The notes under the pieces: generated by a model
What the model was told of the DNA's origin: nothing
Seen by the model: only the letters and a program-made list of their open reading frames with translations
The model's database searches: none
Shown here: positions 23,973 through 34,029 of the stretch, in pieces
How positions within the stretch are numbered: the first letter of the stretch is position 1
Layout: the number at the start of each line of letters is the position of its first letter
From: Sycobia sp. Sy_11
Taxonomy: Eukaryota > Arthropoda > Insecta > Hymenoptera > Epichrysomallidae
Length of the DNA: 64,000 nt
Direction of reading: 5' to 3'
Assembly (NCBI GenBank): GCA_018907035.1
Contig: JACCIC010000300.1
Span: 168,501 to 232,500, forward strand
Position numbers and translations under genes: made by a program

Positions 23973-23998
23973 TTTTTTTTTTTTTTTTTTTTTTTTTT
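23973..23998. repeat. Poly-T run
   Basis: A 26-base T run marks the transition into the AT-rich block. Confidence 0.95.
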
Positions 23999-23999
23999 C

Positions 24000-24709
24000 G
24001 TTTCTATTCCATTCTCTTTGCCTAATCGAGTCGATCAAAGACCAATTGGGAAAGCGTGAGAATTCTCATTAATCCGTCGACATGTGTCCGGCACATTAAG
24101 TGCTCTCGCATTCCTTTCCGCAAACCAACTCTACGGCGCTAGTGAATTATTGCTGAGGGGGCGAGGGATAAGATAATTTTCGTCTAATCCGTTTTTTTCT
24201 TTTCACTGAATTTTTCTCGAGATCTTTCTCCTAGAAACCAGTCTCCCTCCACTAATACACGTGTACAGTAATTACGATATAATAATCATACTGTAATTTA
24301 AAATAACGTTATTCTAATGTGCGTGTCAACGTCGGCATGATTGCTTTTAGCGCGAGAAACACGTTTCACCTGATTACTAGGGATTCCTGTAGCGATTAAC
24401 GTATGTATAACGTCTCATGCAATTCAGAATTTTGTTTTAATCTTGTGCTCATAACGTTTTCAAGAAAATCGAATGATGAAAAAATTTCCTTTGAAAATAG
24501 TATTCATTGAACGAAAGGGATGCGAGAAGTATTTCCGAACATTCGCAATTTGAATTGATCTATTTCGATGTCGTTTATCGCCCGAAATTCTTAAAGAAGC
24601 TGTATAAGTAAAATCATTCAACGTCTTAAATGTCCTTATTACATCCATATTGTATTATGTAAATAATAATGTAATATGGAACGTGATGAGAAACATTTAT
24701 ACATATAAT

Positions 24710-24761
<52 letters not shown>

Positions 24762-25640
24762 CACACTGGAATTCTTGTAGTAAGCTCGAAAAAAGCCCGA
24801 AAAATATTAAATATTTCATATAGTACTTATTTATATATTGACGTGCACACAAAATATGAAAAATATTTGTCAAAAAGAAAATTATCTATTGCATAAGAGT
24901 CTTATAAATCACGTTATTCATTTATTAAAAACAAATTGCGAAAAACTGTACGAAAAGAACTAATCGCTTGTTGAGAAGTTGAGAAAAAAAATTGAGAACT
25001 ACGAGTAAACGATATCCAAATATATTAATTCCATAAGTGGATATTTTTTCAATATACCATTTTTGGCGATAACGTAGAAAAAAACAATAAAAAAATATAA
25101 ATGTAAATTGTACAATTATGTATTGTTCAAGAATTTACAGTTTGTTTATGTTACAATAATTTCGCATATTTTCCAACAATTAATCTACAGTCATTAGTAG
25201 TAATCGATGAAAATGATCGAACATTTTTTTACGGCAAAACTAACCTTTACAATGTTAATTTAAATAATACGTCCAATTGAATATTATTATGAATTATCAT
25301 ACAATCATGCTGTAGACCTTACAATACGCACATATGCATTGGGATAATGATTTTGGTCAGAAATGTTCAATGGGGAAAAAAAGGAATTGAGAAAAGTGTT
25401 CGCTTCGTGTGTCAAAAATATTTATCAGCGCTGTCGTTGTTTGTCTGTCGTTAAGTTCGTTCTAGTAAAAAATGACGAAGGATTCAATTAATTCGCCGAA
25501 TTAGTTCGCCTTCTCTATTAAAAACCGACATTACCTACACGTCATCTGTGTTTAAATGTATCAAAATATAATTGTAAGCAAGGTTGATCTGCCTAGGGAC
25601 TAGCGAAAAATCGGAAATAATGGCCGCTAGGGGGGCGGGG
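24000..25640. other. AT-rich block, no gene seen
   Basis: The unique sequence has one TA tract at 24716-24756. The segment 25490-25510 contains ATTCGCCGAATTAGTTCGCC, a short local near-repeat. No coding or RNA gene signal was found. Confidence 0.65.
24716..24756. repeat. (TA)n microsatellite
   Basis: A 40-bp TA run is flanked by ACACAC on the left and ATACACAC on the right. Confidence 0.96.
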
Positions 25641-25832
25641 GCACGCCCCAGAAATTCGCCTTCCACGTAATCGGCGAGTTTGATCTACAGAATTTTTCCA
25701 TAGTCTGGAATAAGTTGAAAATTTTCGCGTTATACTTGGCTCATTGGGTCTCGTGGCACAATCTCGACGGTCCGACGGCCGTCGGTCGCGCGCTCTCTAT
25801 AATCCTGTTTCATCCCGCCGATTCCCAAACCT

Positions 25833-25836
<4 letters not shown>

Positions 25837-25884
<48 letters not shown>
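25837..25884. repeat. (TA)n microsatellite
   Basis: A 48-bp TA run ends before TCCAAGAGACC. Confidence 0.97.
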
Positions 25885-25886
<2 letters not shown>

Positions 25887-26048
25887 AAGAGACCTTCTCC
25901 ATCGTCCCTCTCGCCTCCTCTCTCCCAGTTCCGGGCATTGTCTCGCGGGCCGCGGCGCGCAACATTCCGCGGGGACTAAACATCGAGCCAGCCAGGAAGT
26001 TATGTGCGCGACGTGCGAAGGAATTCCAAGTTGACGGAGAGATAGACG

Positions 26049-26052
<4 letters not shown>

Positions 26053-26104
<52 letters not shown>

Positions 26105-26158
26105 AAGAGAGAGAGAGAGAGAAGATGAGGGCGAGGGAGAGAAAGAGAGAAAGATAGA
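26053..26158. repeat. Long GA-rich tract
   Basis: A GA core to 26121 with one AAGAAAG interruption is extended by GATGAGGGCGAGGGAG-type units. It is the longest GA-rich stretch noted in the window. Confidence 0.94.
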
Positions 26159-26366
26159 GAGGCCGCGAGAACGAGAGGCCAAGGAGCGGACGAACAAAAG
26201 AGACGGGCGGCGCGGGAGGGACGACGGGACGAAGAGCAGCGCAAGGAGCGGCGCGACGGAGGAGAACGGGGTGGGGTGAGGCGTGGGGAGGGAATAAGGC
26301 GGGGAACGAGCGGTGCACGTGTGCGTGCATGCGCGCATCGAGACGGCCACGTGTGTTGTATACATA

Positions 26367-26417
26367 CACATTACACACACACACGCACACATATATATAT
26401 ATATTTATATATGTATA

Positions 26418-26462
<45 letters not shown>
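26367..26462. repeat. Compound (CA)n-(TA)n tract
   Basis: CA at 26367-26390, short TA with TTTA and TGTA interruptions, then pure TA at 26422-26462. Confidence 0.95.
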
Positions 26463-26463
<1 letters not shown>

Positions 26464-26613
26464 CGCTGGCGTGTGAGTGGGTTCTGTGCGCCGCGCGCAT
26501 CGGCGACCGCGCGGGATAAACTTTATGCTGGGACCGCCGTACCGTAGCGCCCTCGTACAAGAAAAGCCGACACTTCTGCGCGTGGCTCTGTATATCCTGC
26601 GTTCCCGCTTCGT

Positions 26614-26616
<3 letters not shown>

Positions 26617-26660
<44 letters not shown>
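26617..26660. repeat. (TA)n microsatellite
   Basis: A 44-bp TA run starts 195 bp after the start of the preceding pure TA run. Confidence 0.97.
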
Positions 26661-26663
<3 letters not shown>

Positions 26664-27089
26664 TGTGTGTGGCATATATACGCGCATATATTTCGCTTCG
26701 ACCTCGACTAAACATCTGCAGTGTACAGGTACCGGAGGTTTTCCCCGTCCCTCTTGCTTTCTCTCTCTCTCTCTCTCTCTCTTTCTTTATCTCGGCGGAT
26801 AACGGACAGGAGACGGACGGAAAGAGAAAGAGGGAACGAGGAGAGGACGATTTTCTCTCTAGGACACTCCGAGAGTTTCTTTATTCATGCGCTCTCGGGG
26901 CTCCCGTGGGCGGCTAAAAATATTTCATGCGCGTCGAGTCACCTTCGCATCCACCCCTCCCTCGCGCCGCCCCCGACGGCAATGAAAAACTCCTTCGAGG
27001 CGCCGCACCGTTATCGGTATATAGGGGAGGAAGAACTAATGCAAGCTCACCGCCCCCGCCCCTCTCCGCCCCGTTGCAGCAGCGGCGGA

Positions 27090-27113
27090 GGCAGCAGCGG
27101 AGGCAGCAGCGGA
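27090..27113. repeat. 12-bp minisatellite, two full copies
   Basis: The unit GGCAGCAGCGGA is repeated exactly twice, after a related CAGCAGCGGCGGA. It reads Gly-Gly-Ser-Ser in one frame, and a GTTGCAG acceptor-like sequence lies just upstream at 27073-27079. Coding status is unproven. Confidence 0.85.
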
Positions 27114-27293
27114 GCTCCAAACGAAATTTCCCCAATTCCCGATTTCGGTCACGTCGGTATTTCGGGGCGAGGCCGAGGAGGGGGTGGTTGAGCTTGCCGT
27201 ATAGCTTCGGAAGAGCGAGATAGAGAAGTATAGAGAAAGAGGCAGACAGAGAGAGAGAGAGAGAGAAAGAGAGAAGGAGCCGAGCTTAACCGG

Positions 27294-27325
27294 GCTGCTG
27301 GTGCTGCTGCTGCTGCTGCTGCTGC
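27294..27325. repeat. (GCT)n trinucleotide tract
   Basis: About ten GCT units with one GGT substitution end in GCAGCCCC. It could encode Leu, Ala or Cys runs, or Gln/Ser on the minus strand, but no supported frame contains it. Confidence 0.95.
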
Positions 27326-27481
27326 AGCCCCGTTTCCCTCGCGCGCATCGACGAAGTCGCTCTTTTCCTTTTTACTGGATCATTTAAACTCGCGCGAGCG
27401 AAGCCAGTCGTAGCTGCGGAGCGAGTATATAAGCTTATGTACGTAGTATATATATACATATATATATACGTCCTTCTTTCA

Positions 27482-27532
27482 ACCGGCGCGCGAGCGTTCG
27501 ACTTTTATATATTTTTCAAAGGGCGCGCCGGT
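27482..27532. repeat. GC-rich inverted repeat with AT loop
   Basis: ACCGGCGCGC at 27482-27491 is perfectly complementary to GCGCGCCGGT at 27523-27532. The 31-base loop is AT-rich, giving a 51-base stem-loop. Confidence 0.85.
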
Positions 27533-27748
27533 AGCTCTCGCTGCTTGCGCATTGCTAGTAACGTACTATATATATATACACACGTACATATATATATGTA
27601 TATAAGTATAATATAGTTCCTCTCGTTTTTTATATCGAAAAACGAGTTTTTCCGTTTTACTGCTCTGTATCCGTAATATTCATAAATTCTTTTACAGAGC
27701 TGCCTCGGGGATAGCGCGCGCGTAGGGGAGAAGGGGTTAATTTAGAAA

Positions 27749-27755
<7 letters not shown>

Positions 27756-27780
<25 letters not shown>

Positions 27781-27821
27781 GGTACAGAGCACTGGGTATA
27801 TAGTTACATATATATATATAC

Positions 27822-27860
<39 letters not shown>
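27756..27860. repeat. Interrupted TA-rich tracts
   Basis: A TA run at 27756-27780 is followed after GGTACAGAGCACTGGG by a longer TA stretch with CA and TT interruptions. Confidence 0.93.
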
Positions 27861-27879
27861 TACTCTTGCATTCGTACGT

Positions 27880-28047
27880 TCGCCCGGGTAAAAAGTACGC
27901 GAGCGCTTTTTTATACCGCCATGATTTTTTTTATGTTATAGGGGGCAGGTGCGCTAATGAGTGACTGGTCCAATCGGCAACAGTTTTAATTTACTTTAAT
28001 TAGACGGGAGGGACGGCTTCGGCTTTTAAGGAGCTACTGGAACTGAC

Positions 28048-28050
<3 letters not shown>
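27880..28050. promoter_or_regulatory. Microsatellite-free motif-rich segment
   Basis: It contains a CAGGTG E-box near 27946, GGTCCAATCGG with a CCAAT core near 27970, and TTTAATTAG near 27997. These match well-known bHLH/Snail, NF-Y and homeodomain-type sites, but single short motifs are weak evidence. Confidence 0.15.

Positions 28051-28051
<1 letters not shown>

Positions 28052-28085
<34 letters not shown>
28052..28085. repeat. (CT)n microsatellite
   Basis: A 34-bp CT tract is followed by a T run. Confidence 0.96.
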
Positions 28086-28089
<4 letters not shown>

Positions 28090-28389
28090 AATATAACGAC
28101 CTTTCGCAATTTTACGGCATTAATTTCGTCTCGCGTTCTCTCTGACGAATGAATGAGAAAAAAGGAAGAAATCTAAACTCCCGTTGTTACGTAAGAACGC
28201 TGATGAAATTCGGTACTTCTATGATAGGAGTTATTGAGCGATTGAAAAAAAAAAAAAAAACTTTATTCCAGGACAATAAGGAAACGTATCGCCACTATGG
28301 CTTCACCCGTGACCTCCTATATAATTTTCAAAGATATCAATAAATTCAGCGCCGTTCTGTCTGTCTCTCTCTTTCTCCCCCTCCTTCTC

Positions 28390-28432
<43 letters not shown>
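28390..28432. repeat. (CT)n microsatellite
   Basis: A 43-bp CT tract with one ACT at the left edge, within a longer pyrimidine stretch from 28360. Confidence 0.96.
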
Positions 28433-28433
<1 letters not shown>

Positions 28434-28780
28434 ATTAAACCCTCGATTCTTTTCCCTCGAAATTCCGCAACGGGATCGATAGGAGTTAGAAATATTGGAC
28501 GCTTTCTCTCTCTCTCTCTCTCTTCGGCCATTGTCGTTCTTTTTGCCCCACCGTCGACCACTGCTGCTGTATACGATATCGACACAATTACACTTCTGCT
28601 CGGCCTACTCGGCAATGATCGCGCGAGCTTCGACTTTATTTTTCGCACCGCGACGACCGGCGAAACTTACGGGGGACGGGGTGGAGGGGGGAGCCGTGAA
28701 GGAAAATTCGATCCCGTGTCGCTAGTAGTAACGGCGCGCCCGACAAGACGCGGACGTCAGGAGTTTCCGAGAAACGAGCT

Positions 28781-28826
28781 GGAGCGCGCGCGGGATTAAA
28801 AGCGCGCTCCCCCGCGCGGGGCTTTT
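28781..28826. repeat. Two overlapping alternative hairpins
   Basis: GGAGCGCGC (28781-28789) pairs with GCGCGCTCC (28802-28810). The loop and right arm also belong to AAAAGC (28797-28802) pairing with GCTTTT (28821-28826). The two stems share bases and cannot form together. Confidence 0.6.
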
Positions 28827-28847
28827 GCTAGATTATCTCCCAGCGCT

Positions 28848-28849
<2 letters not shown>

Positions 28850-28902
<53 letters not shown>
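28850..28902. repeat. (TA)n microsatellite
   Basis: A 53-bp TA run lies 24 bp downstream of the GC-rich hairpins. Confidence 0.97.
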
Positions 28903-28904
<2 letters not shown>

Positions 28905-29105
28905 AACGGCTTTGAAACTCTGCTCTCTCGCTCCTTATTTTTCTCGATGTTCGCGCGCGGCGAGAAAGAGAGACGGCCTTGGCACCAATAAAAGGCGCAC
29001 GCCGGCACTAGCGCTTTATATACGTACACATATAGGTATACATATTTGCTCTCCTCGTGCAGATATTATTGTTATATCTATATATACTGTGACAAGAGAG
29101 AAAGA

Positions 29106-29108
<3 letters not shown>

Positions 29109-29152
<44 letters not shown>

Positions 29153-29191
29153 TAGAAACAGAACGTCAATTGGTCGAAAATCATAGACAGA

Positions 29192-29225
<34 letters not shown>
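29109..29225. repeat. Two GA tracts in direct orientation
   Basis: GA at 29109-29149 and 29194-29225 flank a 44-base unique spacer (ACGTCAATTGGTCG and following). Confidence 0.95.
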
Positions 29226-29228
<3 letters not shown>

Positions 29229-29229
29229 A

Positions 29230-29450
29230 CAGAGCATTTGAGGACCTCTCGGAGACACGGATGCAAATGATAAATATGCATATGATACCGGGTTGAACCA
29301 GTGGACGCATTGTATAAAAATAGCCAGTCCCGTCAACCATTTTGCAGCGACGTCGAATGAGGAAGTCGCGGAGGGGATAATTTTTAGATACACGCGGTGC
29401 ATCGCCATCGGCCTCGGTTCCTCCAACAAACGGCGAATCGACGTTGTTTC
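29230..29450. promoter_or_regulatory. Microsatellite-free segment with octamer motif
   Basis: An exact ATGCAAAT octamer lies at 29261-29268, followed by ATATGCATATG at 29274-29284. ATGCAAAT is the classical POU-factor site. The segment has balanced composition between GA tracts and an AT-rich block, as an enhancer might. Confidence 0.15.
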
Positions 29451-29837
29451 AATGAAGAAAACTTATTATATTCTAATAAATACAAACGTATATCTATATG
29501 GTTATTTGTTTATGTTAAAGAATAAAAGTCACGAATACTCAAACGAATTATTTATCATTTATCGATGGAAAGGTGTATAAGTAAATTACTAGAAATCAGA
29601 TCAGTAAATATCATATTTGTAAAATTTATCAAAATTCGATTGATCATAGAGAAAGAAAGTTTTGCATTATTATTACCGAATATTTTGTTAAGCGTAGGGA
29701 TTAATTTATTGATTTTAATGCGCTGCGTAAATATCAATTTTTCGTAAAAATTGTCAAACCACGTTATTCGAAGAACTATAATTGCAACGCGAACTAAAAT
29801 CTTGCAATTTTCAGTAAACTTTTTTTCTTCCTTTCAG

Positions 29838-29901
29838 CGCACAGCGTCACGTCACCTCACTCTGGAGCTCGACGATCGATGTTTCTCGACGCACCGCATA
29901 C
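29838..29901 (+). other. Candidate internal exon, unassigned
   Basis: A strong pyrimidine tract ending in TTTCAG (29832-29837) precedes a 64-bp segment of higher GC than its flanks. A GTAATA donor-like sequence starts at 29902. One frame is open across it (Arg-Thr-Ala-Ser-Arg-His-Leu-Thr-Leu-Glu-Leu and on) and on past the donor, but no family is recognisable. It may equally be a chance match. Confidence 0.15.
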
Positions 29902-30183
29902 GTAATAAGTTCAAGATGTATATTTGTTGGACTATTGTGAGAAAAAAAAAGAAAAAGAAAAAAAAAACACCTTTTTTACACAGTCATGAATAATTCCTTC
30001 AAGGAGAATCGAGGTGAATATTTATAAACGATATTAAGCTGCAGCGCGCTTTTGAATATTATCATTCGTTATTTTTGAATATTCGCAATACTCGTTGGAA
30101 AACGATAAGATCGGTAAAAAAAAAAAGCTCGCTGAAAACAAAACAGTACTAGTTATCATTGTAGATGGCAGGGTTAAGATACA

Positions 30184-30186
<3 letters not shown>

Positions 30187-30232
<46 letters not shown>
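30187..30232. repeat. (TA)n microsatellite
   Basis: A 46-bp TA run in AT-rich flanks. Confidence 0.97.
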
Positions 30233-30236
<4 letters not shown>

Positions 30237-30484
30237 TTATATAGATTATTTGTCTTCTACATAATTAATGAATAGTAAACTTATGTAATTGTTATATTTA
30301 TACCCATGTATCTGATATTAAACAATTAATAAAAACCACTCATTAAACGTATAACTAATTAGGCGTCTACGACTTGCGATCAGTTGTAAACTAGTTTTTA
30401 CACTACCAGGTCCAATTTCCATTTCTGGTTTGCCCAAAGAGAAAAAAAACGACAGAGCCAAACGACCTACGGCGTTTTCAGCAT

Positions 30485-30510
30485 AATAATAATAATAATA
30501 ATAATAATAT
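30485..30510. repeat. (AAT)n trinucleotide tract
   Basis: AAT units end in ATATTAATAAC, 70 bp before a GT tract. Confidence 0.93.
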
Positions 30511-30578
30511 TAATAACAACATCTAGCAAGAAGCAAATTACGCAAGGCACGATTGGATGTCGCGTTATAATTATAAAC

Positions 30579-30579
<1 letters not shown>

Positions 30580-30619
<40 letters not shown>
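30580..30619. repeat. (GT)n microsatellite
   Basis: A pure 40-bp GT tract ends in ACGTGTACATA. Confidence 0.97.
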
Positions 30620-30622
<3 letters not shown>

Positions 30623-30840
30623 TGTACATATTTGTATAAAGTCTGAGCACGAAATTATTAGGAATTTTGTGGAGGGGATGACGAAGAAAAAAATTCGTAT
30701 AAAAATCCCCAACAGGCTAAGTTACTCAAGAGGGAACGCTTTGAAATAAATCAAGACGCCATGGGAAATTTTCACTAACGCACAATATCCTCCTTGGTCG
30801 ATGCAAGGATTATTGCCGCCGATTCCTAAATGCTTACCGC

Positions 30841-30845
<5 letters not shown>

Positions 30846-30884
<39 letters not shown>
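30846..30884. repeat. (TA)n microsatellite
   Basis: A 39-bp TA run lies between AATATT and CTAACCC. Confidence 0.97.
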
Positions 30885-30886
<2 letters not shown>

Positions 30887-32152
30887 AACCCTTGCGAGAT
30901 ACGACCGCGAGCGGATCCCCAATTATTCGATACTTCGTGTATCTTGCACAATTCGTACACGGTTCTCGCAATGTTTGCACGACGCTCCCGAAGCTTCTCG
31001 ATGGAAACGCGTTGATTTCGCGGTGGGTTCTGTTTATCTGCCTTCATTGATCGTTATGACGAATTTAAAAAAAGAAAGGAGAAGAAAGAGGAATTTTGAA
31101 GATACGTTCCGAGAGATGCATTTTTTTTAACTGTTTTACGTAAGTACACGGGCGATCTTAATGAAATCTAGAGATGGAAGAAGAAAAAAAACTCTTGCAC
31201 TGAAAAAAAGGAGCCTCCGTATTCTAACAAAATATATTCTCTTGTTTTGTTACGGAAAGACAACGGTTTGCTTGAGTTACGAATATATTCGTTCGATTTA
31301 AGATAAGCTTGTTTAATATTTAAGAAATAAACGAGAAAACGAGAAAATATTTATTTAACGATCGACGTTTATTGTGCCGCTGTGGAGGATTCGATGAAAA
31401 ATTAAATTATCGGCAGCCGTTCGGCGGAACGATCAGGACATGCTTAAGATTGTAAACGGCCGTATGGGTACATTGTAATGAAATCAATAGTTAATAGTAA
31501 TACTTGGATGGTTTCACGACAATAAACAGTTGAATTATTATTTACAAATATAGATTTACTTAATCGTCCGAATAAATCCACGAGGTAACGTAAAAAAAAA
31601 GAAAAATATTTTTTCGCTTAATTTTTCCAACTTTATCATTCGGTTCATTTTCCAAATTACAGCAAATGAAAATGGTTTATCGTATCGTATACGTCTGGGA
31701 TTCGGTCAGCTGTCACCCTACCGATGGGCTCAACAGGTGTCCTATATATATGTATATAGGGCGAAACGTACACAGAAGACACGATATACCAATTTCTTCC
31801 GTTAAACTTCAGTTTTACATTTTCAACTTCCATTTTTCTTCTTTCTATCCGCGACGATAGTCATTTATTTCTTTGATTTCGTTGGAATTATTGAATTCTT
31901 TTCTCTCGACTATAGCGTGAAATTAATTATTCTGCACCCTGAAGTAGAATTAATAAATTTGTATAGGCGCATTAATCTAAATAAATCTTGGAATCTGGCA
32001 AATATTGATTTTAAATTAACCAAGTTTGCGAAAATCGCAAAAAAATCTATCTAATTTCACTAGTTCAGGTGAGTAAGCAATTAATTATTTTAAAGGTAAA
32101 CAAACTCGACAAATATGAGTTTTCATATAAAATAATGAATTTCATATAAATG

Positions 32153-32156
<4 letters not shown>

Positions 32157-32206
<50 letters not shown>
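32157..32206. repeat. (TA)n microsatellite
   Basis: A 50-bp TA run near the right edge of the AT-rich block. Confidence 0.97.
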
Positions 32207-32211
<5 letters not shown>

Positions 32212-32546
32212 AGCTGACAATAAGGATTCCTAATATATCTTCAAGGAGAATCCTTGATAATCTACATAAATATATATATACATATATAAATTGAAATGAG
32301 AACCAAAAAGAAAAACCATTCTCCCGAACTCGTTTCGAAAAATCCACTCACGCATAAAAATATAATAATTACATAAGAATAAAGAGACTCCTGCCGCCTT
32401 TAATTGTAGAAAAACAAGCGAGATCCAAGGGCTGCCAACCTTGTCGGTTCTCCGGTTCTCTCTCTCTCTCTTTCTTTCTCCCTCTCTATCTCGCGGGCAG
32501 GTCTCCCACGACCAATAATAAAACGTCGCACGTATACTGAAACTTA

Positions 32547-32575
32547 TATATATACGCGCGCGCGCGCACACACAC
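32547..32575. repeat. Alternating (TA)n(CG)n(CA)n tract
   Basis: Continuous alternation of purine and pyrimidine through TA, CG and CA units favours left-handed DNA in the CG part. Confidence 0.92.
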
Positions 32576-32740
32576 AACCACAGACACACACGTATATACG
32601 TATATACATACGGTTTGGGCTCCGCACGCAGGCGCGCGGCTCACCGGGGCCGCGATCGGGTTGCGCACCAACGTATATAATATACGCAGCTCGAGCGCGC
32701 TCCGCGTGCCACATATCGCGCGCGCGCGCGCGTTCATCCG

Positions 32741-32743
<3 letters not shown>

Positions 32744-32772
<29 letters not shown>
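32744..32772. repeat. (CAG)n trinucleotide tract
   Basis: About ten CAG units are followed by CACCATCAGCAG. The Gln frame gives a Gln run then His-His-Gln-Gln, a pattern seen in insect transcription factors. That frame stops soon after, so coding is not supported as it stands. Confidence 0.93.
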
Positions 32773-32980
32773 CCATCAGCAGCGGCGCACTTAACGCCCC
32801 CGCGGCGCGTTCTCTTCTCCTTCTCCTCCTCCTCGCCGGGGCTCGGCCGGCACGCGCGCGCGTAGCACCTCGACGGTGCCGCGATAATAATCGCCCGCAC
32901 TCCCGACGGCGCCTGACCGGATAATCCAGCGGGGCCGCTCCCGACGATCGTGCGAGCTATGCGCGGTTTCTGCGTGTATT

Positions 32981-32985
32981 TTATA

Positions 32986-33032
<47 letters not shown>
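32981..33032. repeat. (TA)n microsatellite with one GT
   Basis: The TA tract directly adjoins the GTTTATCTGTAC hairpin arm at 33033. Confidence 0.96.
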
Positions 33033-33035
<3 letters not shown>

Positions 33036-33083
33036 TATCTGTACGTATATATATATACATATATATTATATGTACAGATAAAC
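33033..33083. repeat. 12-bp-arm stem-loop with GATA-type arms
   Basis: GTTTATCTGTAC (33033-33044) is the exact reverse complement of GTACAGATAAAC (33072-33083). The 27-base loop is TA-rich and can extend the pairing. Each arm contains a TTATCT/AGATAA GATA-factor core. Confidence 0.85.
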
Positions 33084-33168
33084 GTAAATACGCTCGGAGA
33101 CGACGTCGCCGCGGACGGGCGCGCGTACGTGTATGAAACGGGCGGAGACTTGGCCGCGGTCCCCGGCG

Positions 33169-33176
33169 TATAAATA
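33169..33176 (+). promoter_or_regulatory. TATA box in GC-rich DNA
   Basis: TATAAATA lies between CCCCGGCG and CGGCCGGTCG, so it stands out from the GC-rich context rather than being part of a TA microsatellite. A start site would be expected near 33200. No downstream coding frame is recognised. Confidence 0.25.
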
Positions 33177-33356
33177 CGGCCGGTCGACCCGACGAGGGGC
33201 GCCGACGACTGCCTCTCCTTTTTAGCGTATACACGCGCCGCGCGGTCGCGCGCCACGCCGCTCGCGCGTTCGGCAAAACTTTATTATGTTACGCGCGCGT
33301 ATGTGGTGGGCATGTGCTCCTATGTACGTATGGATGAATGTACATAAGTATATGTA

Positions 33357-33362
<6 letters not shown>

Positions 33363-33409
<47 letters not shown>
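33363..33409. repeat. (TA)n, first of a four-tract cluster
   Basis: A 47-bp TA run ends at GGCGTCGCAGCGCG. Confidence 0.97.
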
Positions 33410-33412
<3 letters not shown>

Positions 33413-33633
33413 GTCGCAGCGCGCTCTCGCACTTCCCGCCTCTTCCGTGCATGTGTGTAATACATGCGCGCACGTGCGCCGTGTACAATATATACGTATA
33501 CGTATACGTATATTCGACGGTCTATATGGACGGGCACGCTGTACTGTGACCTGTGACGTATAGCGCATACGTCGCCCGCCGAATCGGGAGGCTCGCTATT
33601 ATAGGTGTGTGCATCACGCGATGTATAATATAA

Positions 33634-33635
<2 letters not shown>

Positions 33636-33700
<65 letters not shown>
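33636..33700. repeat. (TA)n, second of cluster
   Basis: A 65-bp TA run starts 273 bp after the start of the first. Confidence 0.97.
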
Positions 33701-33702
<2 letters not shown>

Positions 33703-33819
33703 CTAAGCATGGAGACGCGGCAACATTCTTCCCCTTGGATATATATGTGTATAATACAGACGCGCTCGACGCGCCCTCGAATGTAGACAGCGACTGTTTT
33801 CTACGTGTCTATGTATATG

Positions 33820-33822
<3 letters not shown>

Positions 33823-33873
<51 letters not shown>
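33823..33873. repeat. (TA)n, third of cluster
   Basis: A 51-bp TA run starts 187 bp after the start of the second. Confidence 0.97.
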
Positions 33874-33875
<2 letters not shown>

Positions 33876-33977
33876 AAGGGACCATGATGGTGTGTATTCA
33901 TCTACATCATACCTATGTGTGTAACGAACGTGTGTCTGACTACCATCGGAATCGAAATCGCTGCATTTTTGTGTATG

Positions 33978-33981
<4 letters not shown>

Positions 33982-34026
<45 letters not shown>
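33982..34026. repeat. (TA)n, fourth of cluster
   Basis: A 45-bp TA run is preceded by TGTATGTATG and followed by GCATGTGTGC. Confidence 0.97.

Positions 34027-34029
<3 letters not shown>

Larger units (their letters stand above)
29450..32400. other. AT-rich block, no confident gene
   Basis: It holds TA tracts at 30.2, 30.8 and 32.2 kb, a GT tract at 30.6 kb, one candidate exon-like island at 29838-29901 and one isolated ACTGAAAAAAA element-end sequence at 31199. The rest is unique AT-rich sequence. Confidence 0.65.

Noticed and set aside
31735..31765. CCTATATATATGTATATAGG dyad as a regulatory palindrome
   Set aside because: It is a TA-rich near-palindrome of the kind abundant throughout the window.
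32530..32541. 12-base match to the start of iab-4-5p (ACGTATACTGAA)
   Set aside because: There is no complementary arm nearby and the match stops at 12 bases, within chance expectation.
32661..32924. Possible polyGln/polySer coding exon at the CAG tract
   Set aside because: The Gln frame stops shortly after the tract and upstream sequence is alternating CG. There is no splice support and no flanking conserved residues.
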